From Levilactobacillus enshiensis (GTDB lineage Bacteria; Bacillota; Bacilli; Lactobacillales; Lactobacillaceae), in assembly GCF_007115095.1 (NCBI RefSeq), contig NZ_SULH01000005.1, positions 88,126-152,125 of the forward strand: a stretch of DNA of 64,000 nucleotides. The letters are read 5' to 3'. Positions 9,594-17,820 of this stretch are shown one piece after another. The notes under the pieces were generated by a model. It was given only the letters and a program-made list of their open reading frames with translations. It had not been told where the DNA came from and searched no databases. The position numbers were made by a program, and so were the translations under genes. Numbering within the stretch: the stretch's first letter is position 1; every line of letters starts with the position of its first letter.

Positions 9594-10841
9594 ATGCGTA
9601 AAATACACTATGGTTGGTGGATTTTCATCAGTACCTGTGTGATTTCGTTGGTCGGATTCGGGATGGTTGTCGATACGATTGGTTTATTTTTTGAACCGGT
9701 TAGTGCTTCATTTCACATTAGTCGAGCCGGAGTGTCACTCATGGTCACATTTCAAAATATTGCCTGCGCGATCACCCTGCTGTTCGCCGGGAAAATCATG
9801 GAGAAGATAAATATTCGGTTACTACTGACGACCTGTTTTACCATTATCGGCTTAGGCTTTATTAGTTTAGCTTTCGCAAAAAGTGTCGTTCAATTCTACA
9901 TTGTCTGGACCATCATTGGCATCATGCAACCTTTCGCTCTGACTCTCTCCATCCCCGTGCTCTTGGGAAATTGGTTTCACAAATACCTTGGAACCGTTAT
10001 GGGGATTGCACTAGGTCTGTCTGCTATAGGTGGTACGCTGTTTAATCCTATCGTAAGTGCCACGATTACCAACTTAGGTTGGCGCTCCGGCTGGATTCTT
10101 GAAGGCCTGATTACATTGATTGCTATTTTGCCATTCACTATCTTCGTCGTTCGCTACAAGCCAACGGGAACAACCAAGCCCGTCGGCTACGAGAGTACCG
10201 ATAAAGAAAGTAATGAAACAAGTTCTTGGCAAGGACTGTCCTTCAAGCAAGCTCTACATACGCCCATGTTTTACCTTATCACGTTCGCTATGATTGCTTT
10301 ACAATGGGTCGCTGGCCTGGTTCAGCACGTTTCTCCATACGTTGTCAGTATCAACATGCCACTAAACATTGGTGCCACCGTTGTTTCCGGAATCATGCTG
10401 GGGGCTGCGGCCGGTAAAGTTAGTATCGGATGGTTCCTAGACCACTTTAACAATCAAATGGTCATCATTCTCTACTCTATTTTCGGAATTGCAGGTTGGC
10501 TAAGCTTAATGATCTTCCGTGCACCCGGTATGCTAATTGGAGCAGGATTTATTCTTGGTTTAGGCCAAGGCATCATGTTGGTTTCCTTGCCCTACTTTAT
10601 TCGCAAACAATTCGGACCAAAAGACTACAACAATATTCTTTCAATCATTTCAATGTTTGGTAATTTTGCTACCGCCATTGCCGTTTCCGTTGATGGTAAG
10701 ATTTTCGACATAACAGGTTCCTACAATTTACCACTCATGACTAACGGTGTGCTCTACGTCTTAGGTGGTGGTGCCGTTGTTCTTTCAATCGTTCTCTCTT
10801 ATAGGGCGATTGCCGCAAGAAACAAGCTTAAAGAAGCATAA
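9594..10841 (+). CDS. MFS transporter, OFA (oxalate/formate antiporter)-like
   Basis: 415 aa with about 12 hydrophobic segments. The start HYGWWIFISTCVISLVGFG is typical of monocarboxylate/OFA-type carriers. A charged cytoplasmic loop near residues 195-215 separates the two six-helix halves. The ATG has GGGAG upstream and the gene is followed after 21 nt by the dehydrogenase gene with its own AGGAGG, so they form one operon. It probably imports, or exchanges, the organic acid handled by the neighbouring enzymes. Confidence 0.87.
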   Translation: MRKIHYGWWIFISTCVISLVGFGMVVDTIGLFFEPVSASFHISRAGVSLMVTFQNIACAITLLFAGKIMEKINIRLLLTTCFTIIGLGFISLAFAKSVVQFYIVWTIIGIMQPFALTLSIPVLLGNWFHKYLGTVMGIALGLSAIGGTLFNPIVSATITNLGWRSGWILEGLITLIAILPFTIFVVRYKPTGTTKPVGYESTDKESNETSSWQGLSFKQALHTPMFYLITFAMIALQWVAGLVQHVSPYVVSINMPLNIGATVVSGIMLGAAAGKVSIGWFLDHFNNQMVIILYSIFGIAGWLSLMIFRAPGMLIGAGFILGLGQGIMLVSLPYFIRKQFGPKDYNNILSIISMFGNFATAIAVSVDGKIFDITGSYNLPLMTNGVLYVLGGGAVVLSIVLSYRAIAARNKLKEA

Positions 10842-10862
10842 TCTTTTAGGAGGTAAGTCTCT

Positions 10863-11804
10863 ATGAAACTCAATCAAATCAAAATCATTGGTAATATTGG
10901 TTCAGGTACGATGGGTCATGCGACTGCTTTACAGTTTGCCATTCATGGCTATCGCGTCAATCTATTAGATACTGATGATGCCGTCTTAGCTAAGGGTATG
11001 GCCGCCATCAAACATGATTTAGAAACGTTTAAAGCCGCTGAAATGCTCAATGAAGACCCCGCTACTATCCTTGGCCGAATTCATCCAACAACTGACTATC
11101 AAATCGCTTTAGGTGATGCCCAATTTGTCATTGAATCCATCGTTGAAAAGCTAGCCGTCAAGCAGCAGGTGTGGCAGAAAGCAGAAAGCGTCGTTGCTCC
11201 CGATACTATTCTAGCTACAAATACTTCTGGATTGAGTCCAACGGCCATTCAAAGTGTTCTCAAGCATCCTGAACGCTTCGTCGTTGCTCACTTCTGGAAT
11301 CCAGCACAACTGATGCCGTTGGTCGAAGTTGTCCCTGGTAAGGATACGTTAAGTGATATCGTCGACTTAACCGTCCAATTAATGAATCACGTAGGTAAAC
11401 ACGCTGTTGGGTTGAAGAAAGAGTCCTTAGGATTTGTGGGCAATCGTATTCAGCTAGCTGTTCTACGAGAAGCCCTTCACATCGTAGACGAAGGTATCGC
11501 TAGTCCTGAAGCAGTTGATGACATTGTCAAATACAGTCTTGGTCGCCGCTGGAATTTAGTTGGTCCCATCGCAAGCGCTGACCTCGGTGGACTTGATGTC
11601 TTCAAAAATATTAGTTCCTACCTCTACGCAGACCTTGGCAATGATACTGGTACTGATTCTGCTCTAGCCAAAAAAGTAGCAGCTAATGAACTTGGTTACA
11701 AAACTGGAAAAGGTTTCTACGATTGGCAGGGAACAGTTGGGGCCGATATGGTCGCTCAACGAGACAAAGACTTGCTTAAACAATTAAAAGACGATCAAAA
11801 CTAA
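10863..11804 (+). CDS. 3-hydroxyacyl-CoA dehydrogenase-family NAD(P)-dependent enzyme
   Basis: 313 aa. N-terminal Rossmann fold with GSGTMG at residues 13-18, the catalytic His in VAHFWNPAQ, the Asn in GFVGNRIQ, and the C-terminal all-alpha domain ending GYKTGKGFYDW. The family includes 3-hydroxybutyryl-CoA dehydrogenases and also enzymes on free acids (L-gulonate and L-carnitine dehydrogenases). No thiolase, crotonase or CoA ligase is nearby, so a free 3-hydroxy acid is at least as likely a substrate as an acyl-CoA. Last gene of the MFS operon. Confidence 0.87.
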   Translation: MKLNQIKIIGNIGSGTMGHATALQFAIHGYRVNLLDTDDAVLAKGMAAIKHDLETFKAAEMLNEDPATILGRIHPTTDYQIALGDAQFVIESIVEKLAVKQQVWQKAESVVAPDTILATNTSGLSPTAIQSVLKHPERFVVAHFWNPAQLMPLVEVVPGKDTLSDIVDLTVQLMNHVGKHAVGLKKESLGFVGNRIQLAVLREALHIVDEGIASPEAVDDIVKYSLGRRWNLVGPIASADLGGLDVFKNISSYLYADLGNDTGTDSALAKKVAANELGYKTGKGFYDWQGTVGADMVAQRDKDLLKQLKDDQN

Positions 11805-11830
11805 TCAATTACACATCTTTAACCGCATTA

Positions 11831-11873
11831 AAAAAACTGGTAAACCGGCCTTCCGCCTGCTTGCCAGTTTTTT
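11831..11873 (+). terminator. Rho-independent terminator after dehydrogenase
   Basis: Stem AAAAAACTGG/CCAGTTTTTT, extended inward by CCGGC-type pairing. Confidence 0.85.
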
Positions 11874-12010
11874 ATCATAAAGAACATCATATCCATTACG
11901 CATACCAAGAAAGGACCGGCGACAAAAGTCACAGGTCCTACTTGTGCACCACCAATCAGCCATGGTCAACACCATGCGCCAAAAGCAACGCTTCAATTCC
12001 ACTAAACTTC

Positions 12011-12025
12011 AATGCGCCCCCCGAG
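12011..12025. repeat. Left attachment repeat
   Basis: AATGCGCCCCCCGAG, identical to 22045-22059 at the tRNA-Arg 3' end. The flanks differ at once on both sides, so the shared core is 15 bp. Confidence 0.85.
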
Positions 12026-12120
12026 GGCTCTTTATTCAAATTCATAAGATACCAATAGTGACTGTATCCCTTGCTGTATAAGGGATTATCACACCATCAA
12101 CTAACTTCATTATAGTTACG

Positions 12121-12150
12121 TGTCACCAAATTGTCACCACGGTGTCACCA
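12121..12150. promoter_or_regulatory. Left integrase arm-type sites
   Basis: Three copies of TGTCACCA at 12121, 12132 and 12143, spaced exactly 11 bp. The same octamer occurs twice at the other end of the element (21962 and 21974). Identical short repeats inside both ends are what arm-binding sites of tyrosine integrases look like. Confidence 0.7.
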
Positions 12151-12174
12151 GTAAACACGGCAAGGGCGATGGAA

Positions 12175-12205
12175 CTGTTAGCTTAATGGCTAGCAGTTTT
12201 TATTT
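12175..12205 (+). terminator. Rho-independent terminator-like hairpin
   Basis: CTGTTAGC/GCTAGCAG stem (one G-T pair), then TTTTTATTTT. No plus-strand gene precedes it, so its transcript is unknown. Confidence 0.55.
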
Positions 12206-13198
12206 TGCTCTCACATCCGTTATGGTTCCAAGCCATGACGAACCGTGTACCGTAGAATAGCACCGAACTCAATCACTCCGACTGACCGAATAAGTACCGT
12301 TATCGTTCAAAACGATAGCGAAACAGGTTACTTGAAATCACCTGTTCACCGACACTGAACGTAATTTTCCGCTAAGTTGCTTCCTAGTCAATCTAGTTGA
12401 CCTCGAATGCTCTAAGTTCTTCGGATGTACTTAGCCAAGTGAACATAATTCACCACCCTATTGTTCTAGCAAACAAATTAGAAAACGCCGACCTTGTACC
12501 CATCTCAACCACACCGCAATAAGCAGGCTAGTTGAGCATCCCCTGACTGAGGACTACGTGAACTGTCTTAACCTACTAACCAATCTCGTATTTCGGGTTC
12601 ACTTCTAGCTATCAATTACCCGTTAACCACACACATTAGAACTTCTTACACAATACGGTGTAAAGTACGCTATCACCTTTTAGTCCAATCTGGCTCCCCA
12701 AAATTGGGGAATGAGGTCTTAGCAGCATGTTTAATCCATCCACAGAGGGAGTATGCAATTATTCTGCACGAGTGTGGAAAGGATACTCATTTTTTGAGCC
12801 CCCTTCCAAAAGAGGCCCTATCCGGTACCGTTAAGGATGCACATTGCCACTTATGACAAACAAAAAAGGGCGGCAAGTCACCCCCCACATTCATACCTTC
12901 AAATAAATATACCCCACATTCACGCTAGACTTCCCTTGTGGGAGTGGTGATTAGTCATTTACCGAAGACAAGTCAGAAACATGATCTATCCCGTACAATA
13001 CCGTCGTGAATCGCTACTCTATTGGTGGTAGTCCCCACTATTCCCTTATTATCCCATGTCCGTAACTGTAGTTACGCTTGTGTCTCGTAGTTGGAACTAC
13101 ACACCGCTATTCAATCCCGAATAAATGTCAGCATTTGCAAGCATTCAGACTAACATTTACTATGCATGAACAACCATAAATCTATTTACACTTGCCGA
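12206..13198. other. Sparsely coding left end of the element
   Basis: About 1 kb without a frame of 60 codons and without a recognised gene. It contains several hairpins: TATCGTT/AACGATA near 12300, ACAGGT/ACCTGT near 12325-12347, CCCCAA/TTGGGG near 12697, and a G-rich hairpin followed by T6 on the minus strand near 12867-12896 that could end the leftward operon. Two tiny minus-strand frames (17 and 19 codons) have ribosome-binding-site-like sequence, but I would not call them genes. Confidence 0.5.
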
Positions 13199-13369
13199 CT
13201 AGCAACGGATCACAATTACCCCATCGTCAGACACCTCGAAGCTGTCTTCTGTAATGGTCTCGTTGGTTCCCATATCATTAGTTGAATCGCTCCTAACCTT
13301 AACTACAGCGTCATTATCGAACCGTGAGAGGTACGCTATCATCTCACCAACTGTAAAGGATTCGTCCAT
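13199..13369 (-). CDS. Small phage-type protein, 56 aa, unknown function
   Basis: ATG at 13369 with GGCGGG upstream; the product begins MDESFTVGEMIAYL and ends VIVIRC. It is acidic and resembles the 60-aa protein encoded at 17768-17950 (a helix of the type ELQTMDSDLPIK followed by short strands), so the element may carry two relatives. It is the last recognisable gene of the leftward operon. Function unknown; this is a small phage-type protein. Confidence 0.55.
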   Translation of the reverse strand: MDESFTVGEMIAYLSRFDNDAVVKVRSDSTNDMGTNETITEDSFEVSDDGVIVIRC

Positions 13370-13445
13370 GCTATCCCGCCTTTCTAACTAGCGTTTTATG
13401 TCTCAATTAAACAACTAGTCCACGTCCACTGCATCCCCTGAATAG

Positions 13446-13651
13446 GTGCAACTTTGGGTGCATCCCTAAATTAGAAGGTTGCACCCTTTTTCGTGTACTC
13501 TGAATGACTTCTTCAAGCCCTCACTTGTCAGCAATTGTCAGCATTATACAGCATGCTTAGGCTAGTAATTGCTGGTCTCTTATCCTTACTAGAATCCCAT
13601 GCAGGTTGCACCTTTTTACCCGGATTCACCTTAACAATTCCTAGGGTGCAA
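13446..13651. repeat. Cluster of GGTGCAAC repeats in alternating orientation
   Basis: The octamer GGTGCAAC occurs at 13446 and 13644 on the plus strand and as GTTGCACC near 13478 and 13604, plus a related GGGTGCAT near 13457. Neighbouring copies can pair as hairpins, two of which are followed by T-runs. A second motif, TTTGCAAGGG, occurs twice near 13717 and 13741. Possible roles are packaging, replication or termination signals. Confidence 0.5.
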
Positions 13652-13922
13652 CTCATATCATAAGGCCAATATTTACCACCAAATGATCCCAACATCTCCC
13701 AACAATCCAGTTAAGGTTTGCAAGGGGGTAACGACTGGGTTTTGCAAGGGTGTGTGGCCCCGTCTCTGTCTGTTTGACCGTATCGGGGATGATTGCTTAG
13801 TCCAATAGAAAAGGCCCTGACAACTAACGTCAAGACCACTAATCAAGCTACTATCGAATGCAACACCGATGTCGTATTCCAAATGGGAGGACGCCCTCTC
13901 ATTTAAGATCATGCTATCAAAA

Positions 13923-14317
13923 CGGACGACGTCGTCCGATTCCAAATTGCCTACCATCATCAAATTCTGATACGTATCACGTTTTCACTAGACCACTTAA
14001 AACGTGGTACGTGCCATCATTCATATATGTTGCGACGTTGTAACATTTGGGAAAAGGTGCGATGTCGCACTATTTGGGGACGTACCCAATTATGAACTCA
14101 GCCCTATTCTTCAAATTTCGCGACGTTACGAATTATCACAGAGAATACTATCCCTAAATCGTCGACGTCGACGAATTTACACTCCCGAACAGTCATCTCA
14201 TCAGGCTTCTTAGTTTCACCCGAATCAAGTTGTTGGGGGTTGTCGCGCTCTTCAGGCGGCATTGTCGCAATTTCATACAAAACATTCATGCCTAAATACG
14301 ACGACGTCGTCGTATTT
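13923..14317. repeat. Cluster of palindromes built on CGACGTCG
   Basis: Perfect palindromes: 16 bp at 13923-13938, 16 bp at 14159-14174, 24 bp at 14294-14317 (central ACGACGTCGT). Near-perfect copies lie near 14030, 14058 and 14109, and a 12-bp copy at 16110-16121 precedes the ArpU gene. Some lie inside the DUF3102 reading frame. The pattern suggests an array of binding sites for a dimeric DNA-binding protein. Confidence 0.7.
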
Positions 14318-14520
14318 GAAAATTCATTAGCGATTTTAATAAATCTCTGTGCTTGTCTAGGCTTTATATCAATAGACTCCAACCACTTACCAAACTCTCC
14401 ATGAACCAAATCATTCTCTTTCACCCACTTCAAACGCCGACCAATTTCAAAAATTGCCTGGCCGCCATATTTGCGCTCAAGCGCAATTGCTACCAAATTT
14501 CGTCCCGGGACAAAATTCAA
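14104..14520 (-). CDS. DUF3102 family protein, possibly 5'-truncated
   Basis: 138 aa from a TTG at 14520. The core IFEIGRRLKWVKENDLVHGEFGKWL, then KPRQAQRFIKIANEF, is characteristic of DUF3102, found in phages and mobile elements and likely DNA-associated. The start is doubtful: there is no good ribosome-binding site, the frame continues upstream without ATG until a stop near 14554, and a short ATG in another frame suggests a frameshift or lost N-terminus. The gene contains two of the CGACGTCG palindromes, which could be its own binding sites. Confidence 0.6.
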   Translation of the reverse strand: MNFVPGRNLVAIALERKYGGQAIFEIGRRLKWVKENDLVHGEFGKWLESIDIKPRQAQRFIKIANEFSNTTTSSYLGMNVLYEIATMPPEERDNPQQLDSGETKKPDEMTVRECKFVDVDDLGIVFSVIIRNVAKFEE

Positions 14521-14625
14521 TTTATATATAAATCCATTTTCGAGGTCGAATTTAAAGGTTTAGTTGAAGCCTCATTCAACCACAAATATCAGAACAATCT
14601 ATTGCTTTTCTGTATCTCCACTAAC

Positions 14626-15498
14626 CTACTTATCTTGTTTAGAAAGCTCTAACTTCCGTTCAATCTCTTTTGAGTCTTCATCTGCCTTATAAAGTTTTTT
14701 GCTTAGATTATCATAGGATTTAACCATATCAGCGTTGAAATATGTTTGATATTGATTCCAAATATTTATCAAACTACCCTTATTTTCTCTATTATGGCCA
14801 TCAAACATTTGTACCGCCTCATCAAATAACCTATGTGGTTCTTTACCATAATTTCGAGCCGGTAATGAAATTATACTCTCATCATGCATAACACTTTTTA
14901 TAGATCCGTATTCATCACGTGAAGTACGAAAGAAAATATCAATTTTGCTCACTACCTGATTTTTTTCAAGACTAGGTGCAATCAGTATAGATTCGTCTTC
15001 TATCCCCTGTATAGAAAGAATATTTTGGGGTTTATCCTCTCCCTTAACGTAAATACAAAACAAAATGTCCAAAGCGGGATTCTGTGAAATATTTCTCAGT
15101 TTATAAAAGAACCCCCTATAGTCGTCAATCATAATGGTATTAGAAGAGTGATATACATAGTTACCGGCCTCTATATTATACTGAATCGAAAAATCCAAAT
15201 GAGGCCTAGCTTGTACAACCGCTTCCTCTTTTGTAAGTTCTCTTTCTTTTATTGATTGCCAATAAACACCACCAATAGCAATTGGAATGCCTAAATAACT
15301 ACCCCAAAATCCCAACCAGCCATCGTTACTTCCCCCTGGCGTGTTGGATAACCATCCCCACGTCATTAAACGCTGCAAACCAATTGGTAAAAGAATTACG
15401 ATTATTCCCATTACAACCCAAAATCCCCAGTTAGGGCCACTCGCAGGCCTACTTTCTTTATCTTTTTGTTTTTCACAGTTGTTTACTTTTTTAGCCAT
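14626..15498 (-). CDS. Two-helix membrane protein with cytoplasmic domain, satellite cargo
   Basis: 290 aa from ATG 15498, with GGAGGAG 5 nt upstream. A basic N-terminus is followed by two membrane helices (about 24-42 and 61-78; the second contains the GFWGSYLG motif common in uncharacterised Firmicute membrane proteins) and a soluble C-terminal part of about 200 residues ending in a Lys/Glu-rich helix. No enzyme motif is recognised. It is more AT-rich than its neighbours and lies where phage satellites carry cargo, so an anti-phage or host-interaction role is possible but unproven. Confidence 0.65.
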   Translation of the reverse strand: MAKKVNNCEKQKDKESRPASGPNWGFWVVMGIIVILLPIGLQRLMTWGWLSNTPGGSNDGWLGFWGSYLGIPIAIGGVYWQSIKERELTKEEAVVQARPHLDFSIQYNIEAGNYVYHSSNTIMIDDYRGFFYKLRNISQNPALDILFCIYVKGEDKPQNILSIQGIEDESILIAPSLEKNQVVSKIDIFFRTSRDEYGSIKSVMHDESIISLPARNYGKEPHRLFDEAVQMFDGHNRENKGSLINIWNQYQTYFNADMVKSYDNLSKKLYKADEDSKEIERKLELSKQDK

Positions 15499-15562
15499 TG
15501 TGTCTCCTCCAAACCAATTACAAGCATAACAAAGCCCTAACGTCTCCGCTAGGGCCAATCTT

Positions 15563-16015
15563 CTATTCTGCTTGGTAAATGTGTAAGTCGTCCAGAAAGT
15601 AACAGTCAGCGAACTCTAACAACGCCTGTGGCTTGTATAAGTGGGAGTAGCTAGACCCGGACCGACCTAGGGCCATATAGCATTGGGTATCTGAATACCC
15701 CTTGAAATACAGCATATCCAATATGTCCTGACTTTCCTGATCGCATTGGCTAATGGCCTGTTTAACCTGCTCAACGACCTGTTCCGCATAGAGATGTTGG
15801 ACTATTCGACGATCACCGTCATTGTTGCTACCAGACCCCTTAGGCATTCCGTCTAAGCGCTGTGAGCGTAATTCAGTCAATGACTTTGAAGTTATCCGAA
15901 TCATACGCGGCAACGTCCGAGAGAGAAAACTAGCCACCTTCTGCCGGGTCTTCTGTTCGTTTACTTCTGGAAAGATGTCACTCATACTTACGTTCTTAAA
16001 ATCAATATCTGTCAC
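15563..16015 (-). CDS. ArpU family phage transcriptional regulator
   Basis: 150 aa. It resembles ArpU/RinA-type late regulators: a helical N-terminus, then QESQDILDMLYFKGYSDTQCYMALGRSGSSYSHLYKPQALLEFA, a sigma-factor region-4-like helix-turn-helix. In phages these activate the packaging/lysis operon; in satellites relatives can respond to or influence helper late genes. It lies 476 nt after the replication gene and is probably separately controlled, with a CGACGTCG palindrome at 16110 upstream. Confidence 0.75.
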   Translation of the reverse strand: MTDIDFKNVSMSDIFPEVNEQKTRQKVASFLSRTLPRMIRITSKSLTELRSQRLDGMPKGSGSNNDGDRRIVQHLYAEQVVEQVKQAISQCDQESQDILDMLYFKGYSDTQCYMALGRSGSSYSHLYKPQALLEFADCYFLDDLHIYQAE

Positions 16016-16491
16016 CGTTCACAGCCCCCATTAGTCCACCGCATTCGTGGTAAAATAAGTTGTTGAGTTATTTTGGTGAGGGCCGTTGATACGGCCTTTT
16101 TTCTTTGGCTTCGACGTCGAAAATTCGTCAGTCACAATTGGGCTGAATTCTCAGCCGAACTATCTGACTCGCTAAAATGGTACCTAAGTTAAATTTAGGG
16201 CATTGGCTGCCGAAAATCAGGCTACCAGAACTGAGCCTAATATTCGGACTAGCTGGGGATGAATGAGTATTTCACTTTTATGTTAGAGACCTGAACTTGC
16301 AGTTTGACAGTTCAGCCTAATTTGACTGCTCAATTTTGAGCCATCAAACTCAGTCAACTTGATTGACCCACTTTCTCTTTGAACATTCGCGCAAAATCGC
16401 GCACATCTTTCTCTTTCGCGCGGAACCCTTTCTCTTTTCTTAGACCCAGTGGTTCAGAGGTCAGTACATCCCTGCCTAGCAGAGAATTACA
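16016..16491. other. Intergenic region upstream of ArpU gene
   Basis: No gene recognised. It holds a 12-bp palindrome at 16110-16121, a plus-strand terminator hairpin at 16081, repeated TTTGACTG/CAGTTTGACAG-like sequence near 16300-16340, and purine-rich GAGAAA repeats (minus strand) with a GCGCGA/TCGCGC hairpin near 16387-16402. Confidence 0.5.
16081..16103 (+). terminator. Terminator antisense to the leftward operon
   Basis: GGCCGT-TGAT-ACGGCC followed by T6 on the plus strand. All flanking genes are on the minus strand, so it would stop an antisense transcript. Confidence 0.65.
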
Positions 16492-17337
16492 TTAAGGCGA
16501 TTCTTTGCCTGCTTCATACTGTTTTTCCAATCCTGCCATATAAGCATCATTAGCAGCGGAACCTTCTTCAACACTTAAACCCCGTGGTTCAACAGAACCA
16601 CCATTGGACTTAGCCTGATTCAAATACTTATCCATCTTGTCTCCAAACAGTGTACTAGGCTGTAAAAATGGATTCATTTCAGTAACGTCTTTCCATTCTC
16701 CAGACTTGTACTTGATTACATCCATAAATTCCTGTTCAGTAAATCCTTCACTGAATCTGGTTTCAATTAATTCTTTAGTTTTATCTGTTACATGATAGCT
16801 ATGACCTGATTGCTTATTTAAGTAATCAATAATGGATTTAATGGTTGTCTCTTCTGCTTGGTGTGAACGAAGTGAACTGGGTTCCTGACTATTATGTGTA
16901 GTCTCTGTATAGTCTCTGGTATTGGTTTGCCCATTTTGGGTACCATTCCCTACCCATTCTGGGTATGAACCCTGCCCATTTTGGGTAGTGTCTAATTGAA
17001 GTGCATCCAACTTTGAATAATCAATTCGATACCAAACGGTTTTGTCGTACCCAGCTTTATTGAATCGATCAGTAATTAAATAACCGTCGTCTTTCAACTT
17101 CTTTATTGTACGAATGATTGTATTCCTACCCCAAAACGGAAACTCATTTTGCCATTCTCGATACTTATGGTAAGTCCAATAATACCCATTGCGGTAGTTC
17201 GTTGATCGTTGCAACCAGTAGTGAACTTGGCTTAATATTATTGCCTCGTTCAATCCCAATTTCTTAGCTAGGGATGGATACACAAGCAATGGCGATCCGT
17301 CCTCAACCAGCTTCCGTTTACTAGGATTCATCCCCAT
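16492..17337 (-). CDS. Phage-type replication initiation protein (Phg_2220_C C-terminal domain)
   Basis: 281 aa. An N-terminal winged-helix region (AIILSQVHYWLQRS, then NTIIRTIKKLKDDGYL) is typical of phage replisome-organiser proteins. The C-terminal conserved phage domain is clear: IIDYLNKQSGHSYHVT, then RFSEGFTEQEF and PFLQPSTLFG. The central linker is built from repeated Gln-Asn-Gly-Gln units encoded by three DNA iterons, a probable origin inside the gene, as in several lactic phages. It should bind the origin and recruit host helicase machinery. Confidence 0.85.
   Translation of the reverse strand: MGMNPSKRKLVEDGSPLLVYPSLAKKLGLNEAIILSQVHYWLQRSTNYRNGYYWTYHKYREWQNEFPFWGRNTIIRTIKKLKDDGYLITDRFNKAGYDKTVWYRIDYSKLDALQLDTTQNGQGSYPEWVGNGTQNGQTNTRDYTETTHNSQEPSSLRSHQAEETTIKSIIDYLNKQSGHSYHVTDKTKELIETRFSEGFTEQEFMDVIKYKSGEWKDVTEMNPFLQPSTLFGDKMDKYLNQAKSNGGSVEPRGLSVEEGSAANDAYMAGLEKQYEAGKESP
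16930..16987. repeat. Three iterons, candidate replication origin
   Basis: CCCATTyTGGGTA at 16930, 16953 and 16975, spaced 23 and 22 bp (about two helical turns). Each unit is itself an inverted repeat (CCCA/TGGG). They lie within the replication gene. Confidence 0.75.
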
Positions 17338-17348
17338 TGAATCACCCC

Positions 17349-17612
17349 CTATCTGCTACGGTGAGTGTCCGCATCGAGTATCTGGCCTATTTGGTCATCG
17401 ACCTGCTGTAGGTTGTCCCTGGTCATGATGCTAAGCCAATTCATGCTGTCGAATAGCCGTTCAGCTTCATAGCCAACGCCCTTCATATCGATTTTCCCTT
17501 GTCGGTAGTCACCTACCACATCAGAGAGAACATCCAGCATTTCAACCACTGCAAACTCCATACTTTCTGCTTCAATCACCGTTGCTTTTACATCGTCTAA
17601 ATCTAAATTCAT
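17349..17612 (-). CDS. Small phage-type protein of unknown function (87 aa)
   Basis: Starts at ATG 17612 (MNLDLDDVKATVIEAES), with GGAG within the end of the preceding gene, 4 nt after that gene's stop. Acidic and predominantly helical, with no motif recognised. It sits just upstream of the replication gene in the leftward operon and probably belongs to the early replication module. Confidence 0.65.
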   Translation of the reverse strand: MNLDLDDVKATVIEAESMEFAVVEMLDVLSDVVGDYRQGKIDMKGVGYEAERLFDSMNWLSIMTRDNLQQVDDQIGQILDADTHRSR

Positions 17613-17616
17613 TGTC

Positions 17617-17820
17617 TTAGGTCTCCATTTCGTGATAAAATGAAGCCACAAAAGGCCTTATCAGGTCTGCATATTCTGCATTCGTCCACGCTAACTCGCC
17701 AAAGTAATAGCGTGGATTTTTTGTGCCTTCATTCATATTTTCTAACCCCAACTGTATTTGTAACAAATTATGAAATGTAGGAAATTTCAACAATTCGTTG
17801 ACCATCTCGCCATTCAACAT
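17617..17820 (-). CDS. Small phage-type protein of unknown function (67 aa)
   Basis: Taken from ATG 17820 (MLNGEMVNELLKF), with AAGGGTGA about 11 nt upstream; the open frame continues to 17871. It overlaps the end of the preceding small gene by 53 nt in another frame, which is plausible in a tightly packed satellite operon. Start uncertain; no domain recognised. Confidence 0.5.
   Translation of the reverse strand: MLNGEMVNELLKFPTFHNLLQIQLGLENMNEGTKNPRYYFGELAWTNAEYADLIRPFVASFYHEMET

Noticed and set aside
11805..12058. 65-codon frames on both strands across the attL site
   Set aside because: They cross the attachment repeat and a terminator, have no ribosome-binding site and unlikely composition (Cys/Trp-rich).
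13673..13963. 96-codon minus-strand frame in the left part of the satellite
   Set aside because: No ribosome-binding site, composition unlike a protein, and it overlaps the repeat sequences TTTGCAAGGG; most likely non-coding.
12011..14100. CRISPR array or tRNA cluster in the repeat-rich left end
   Set aside because: Repeats are too short and irregularly spaced for CRISPR, and no cloverleaf could be drawn.
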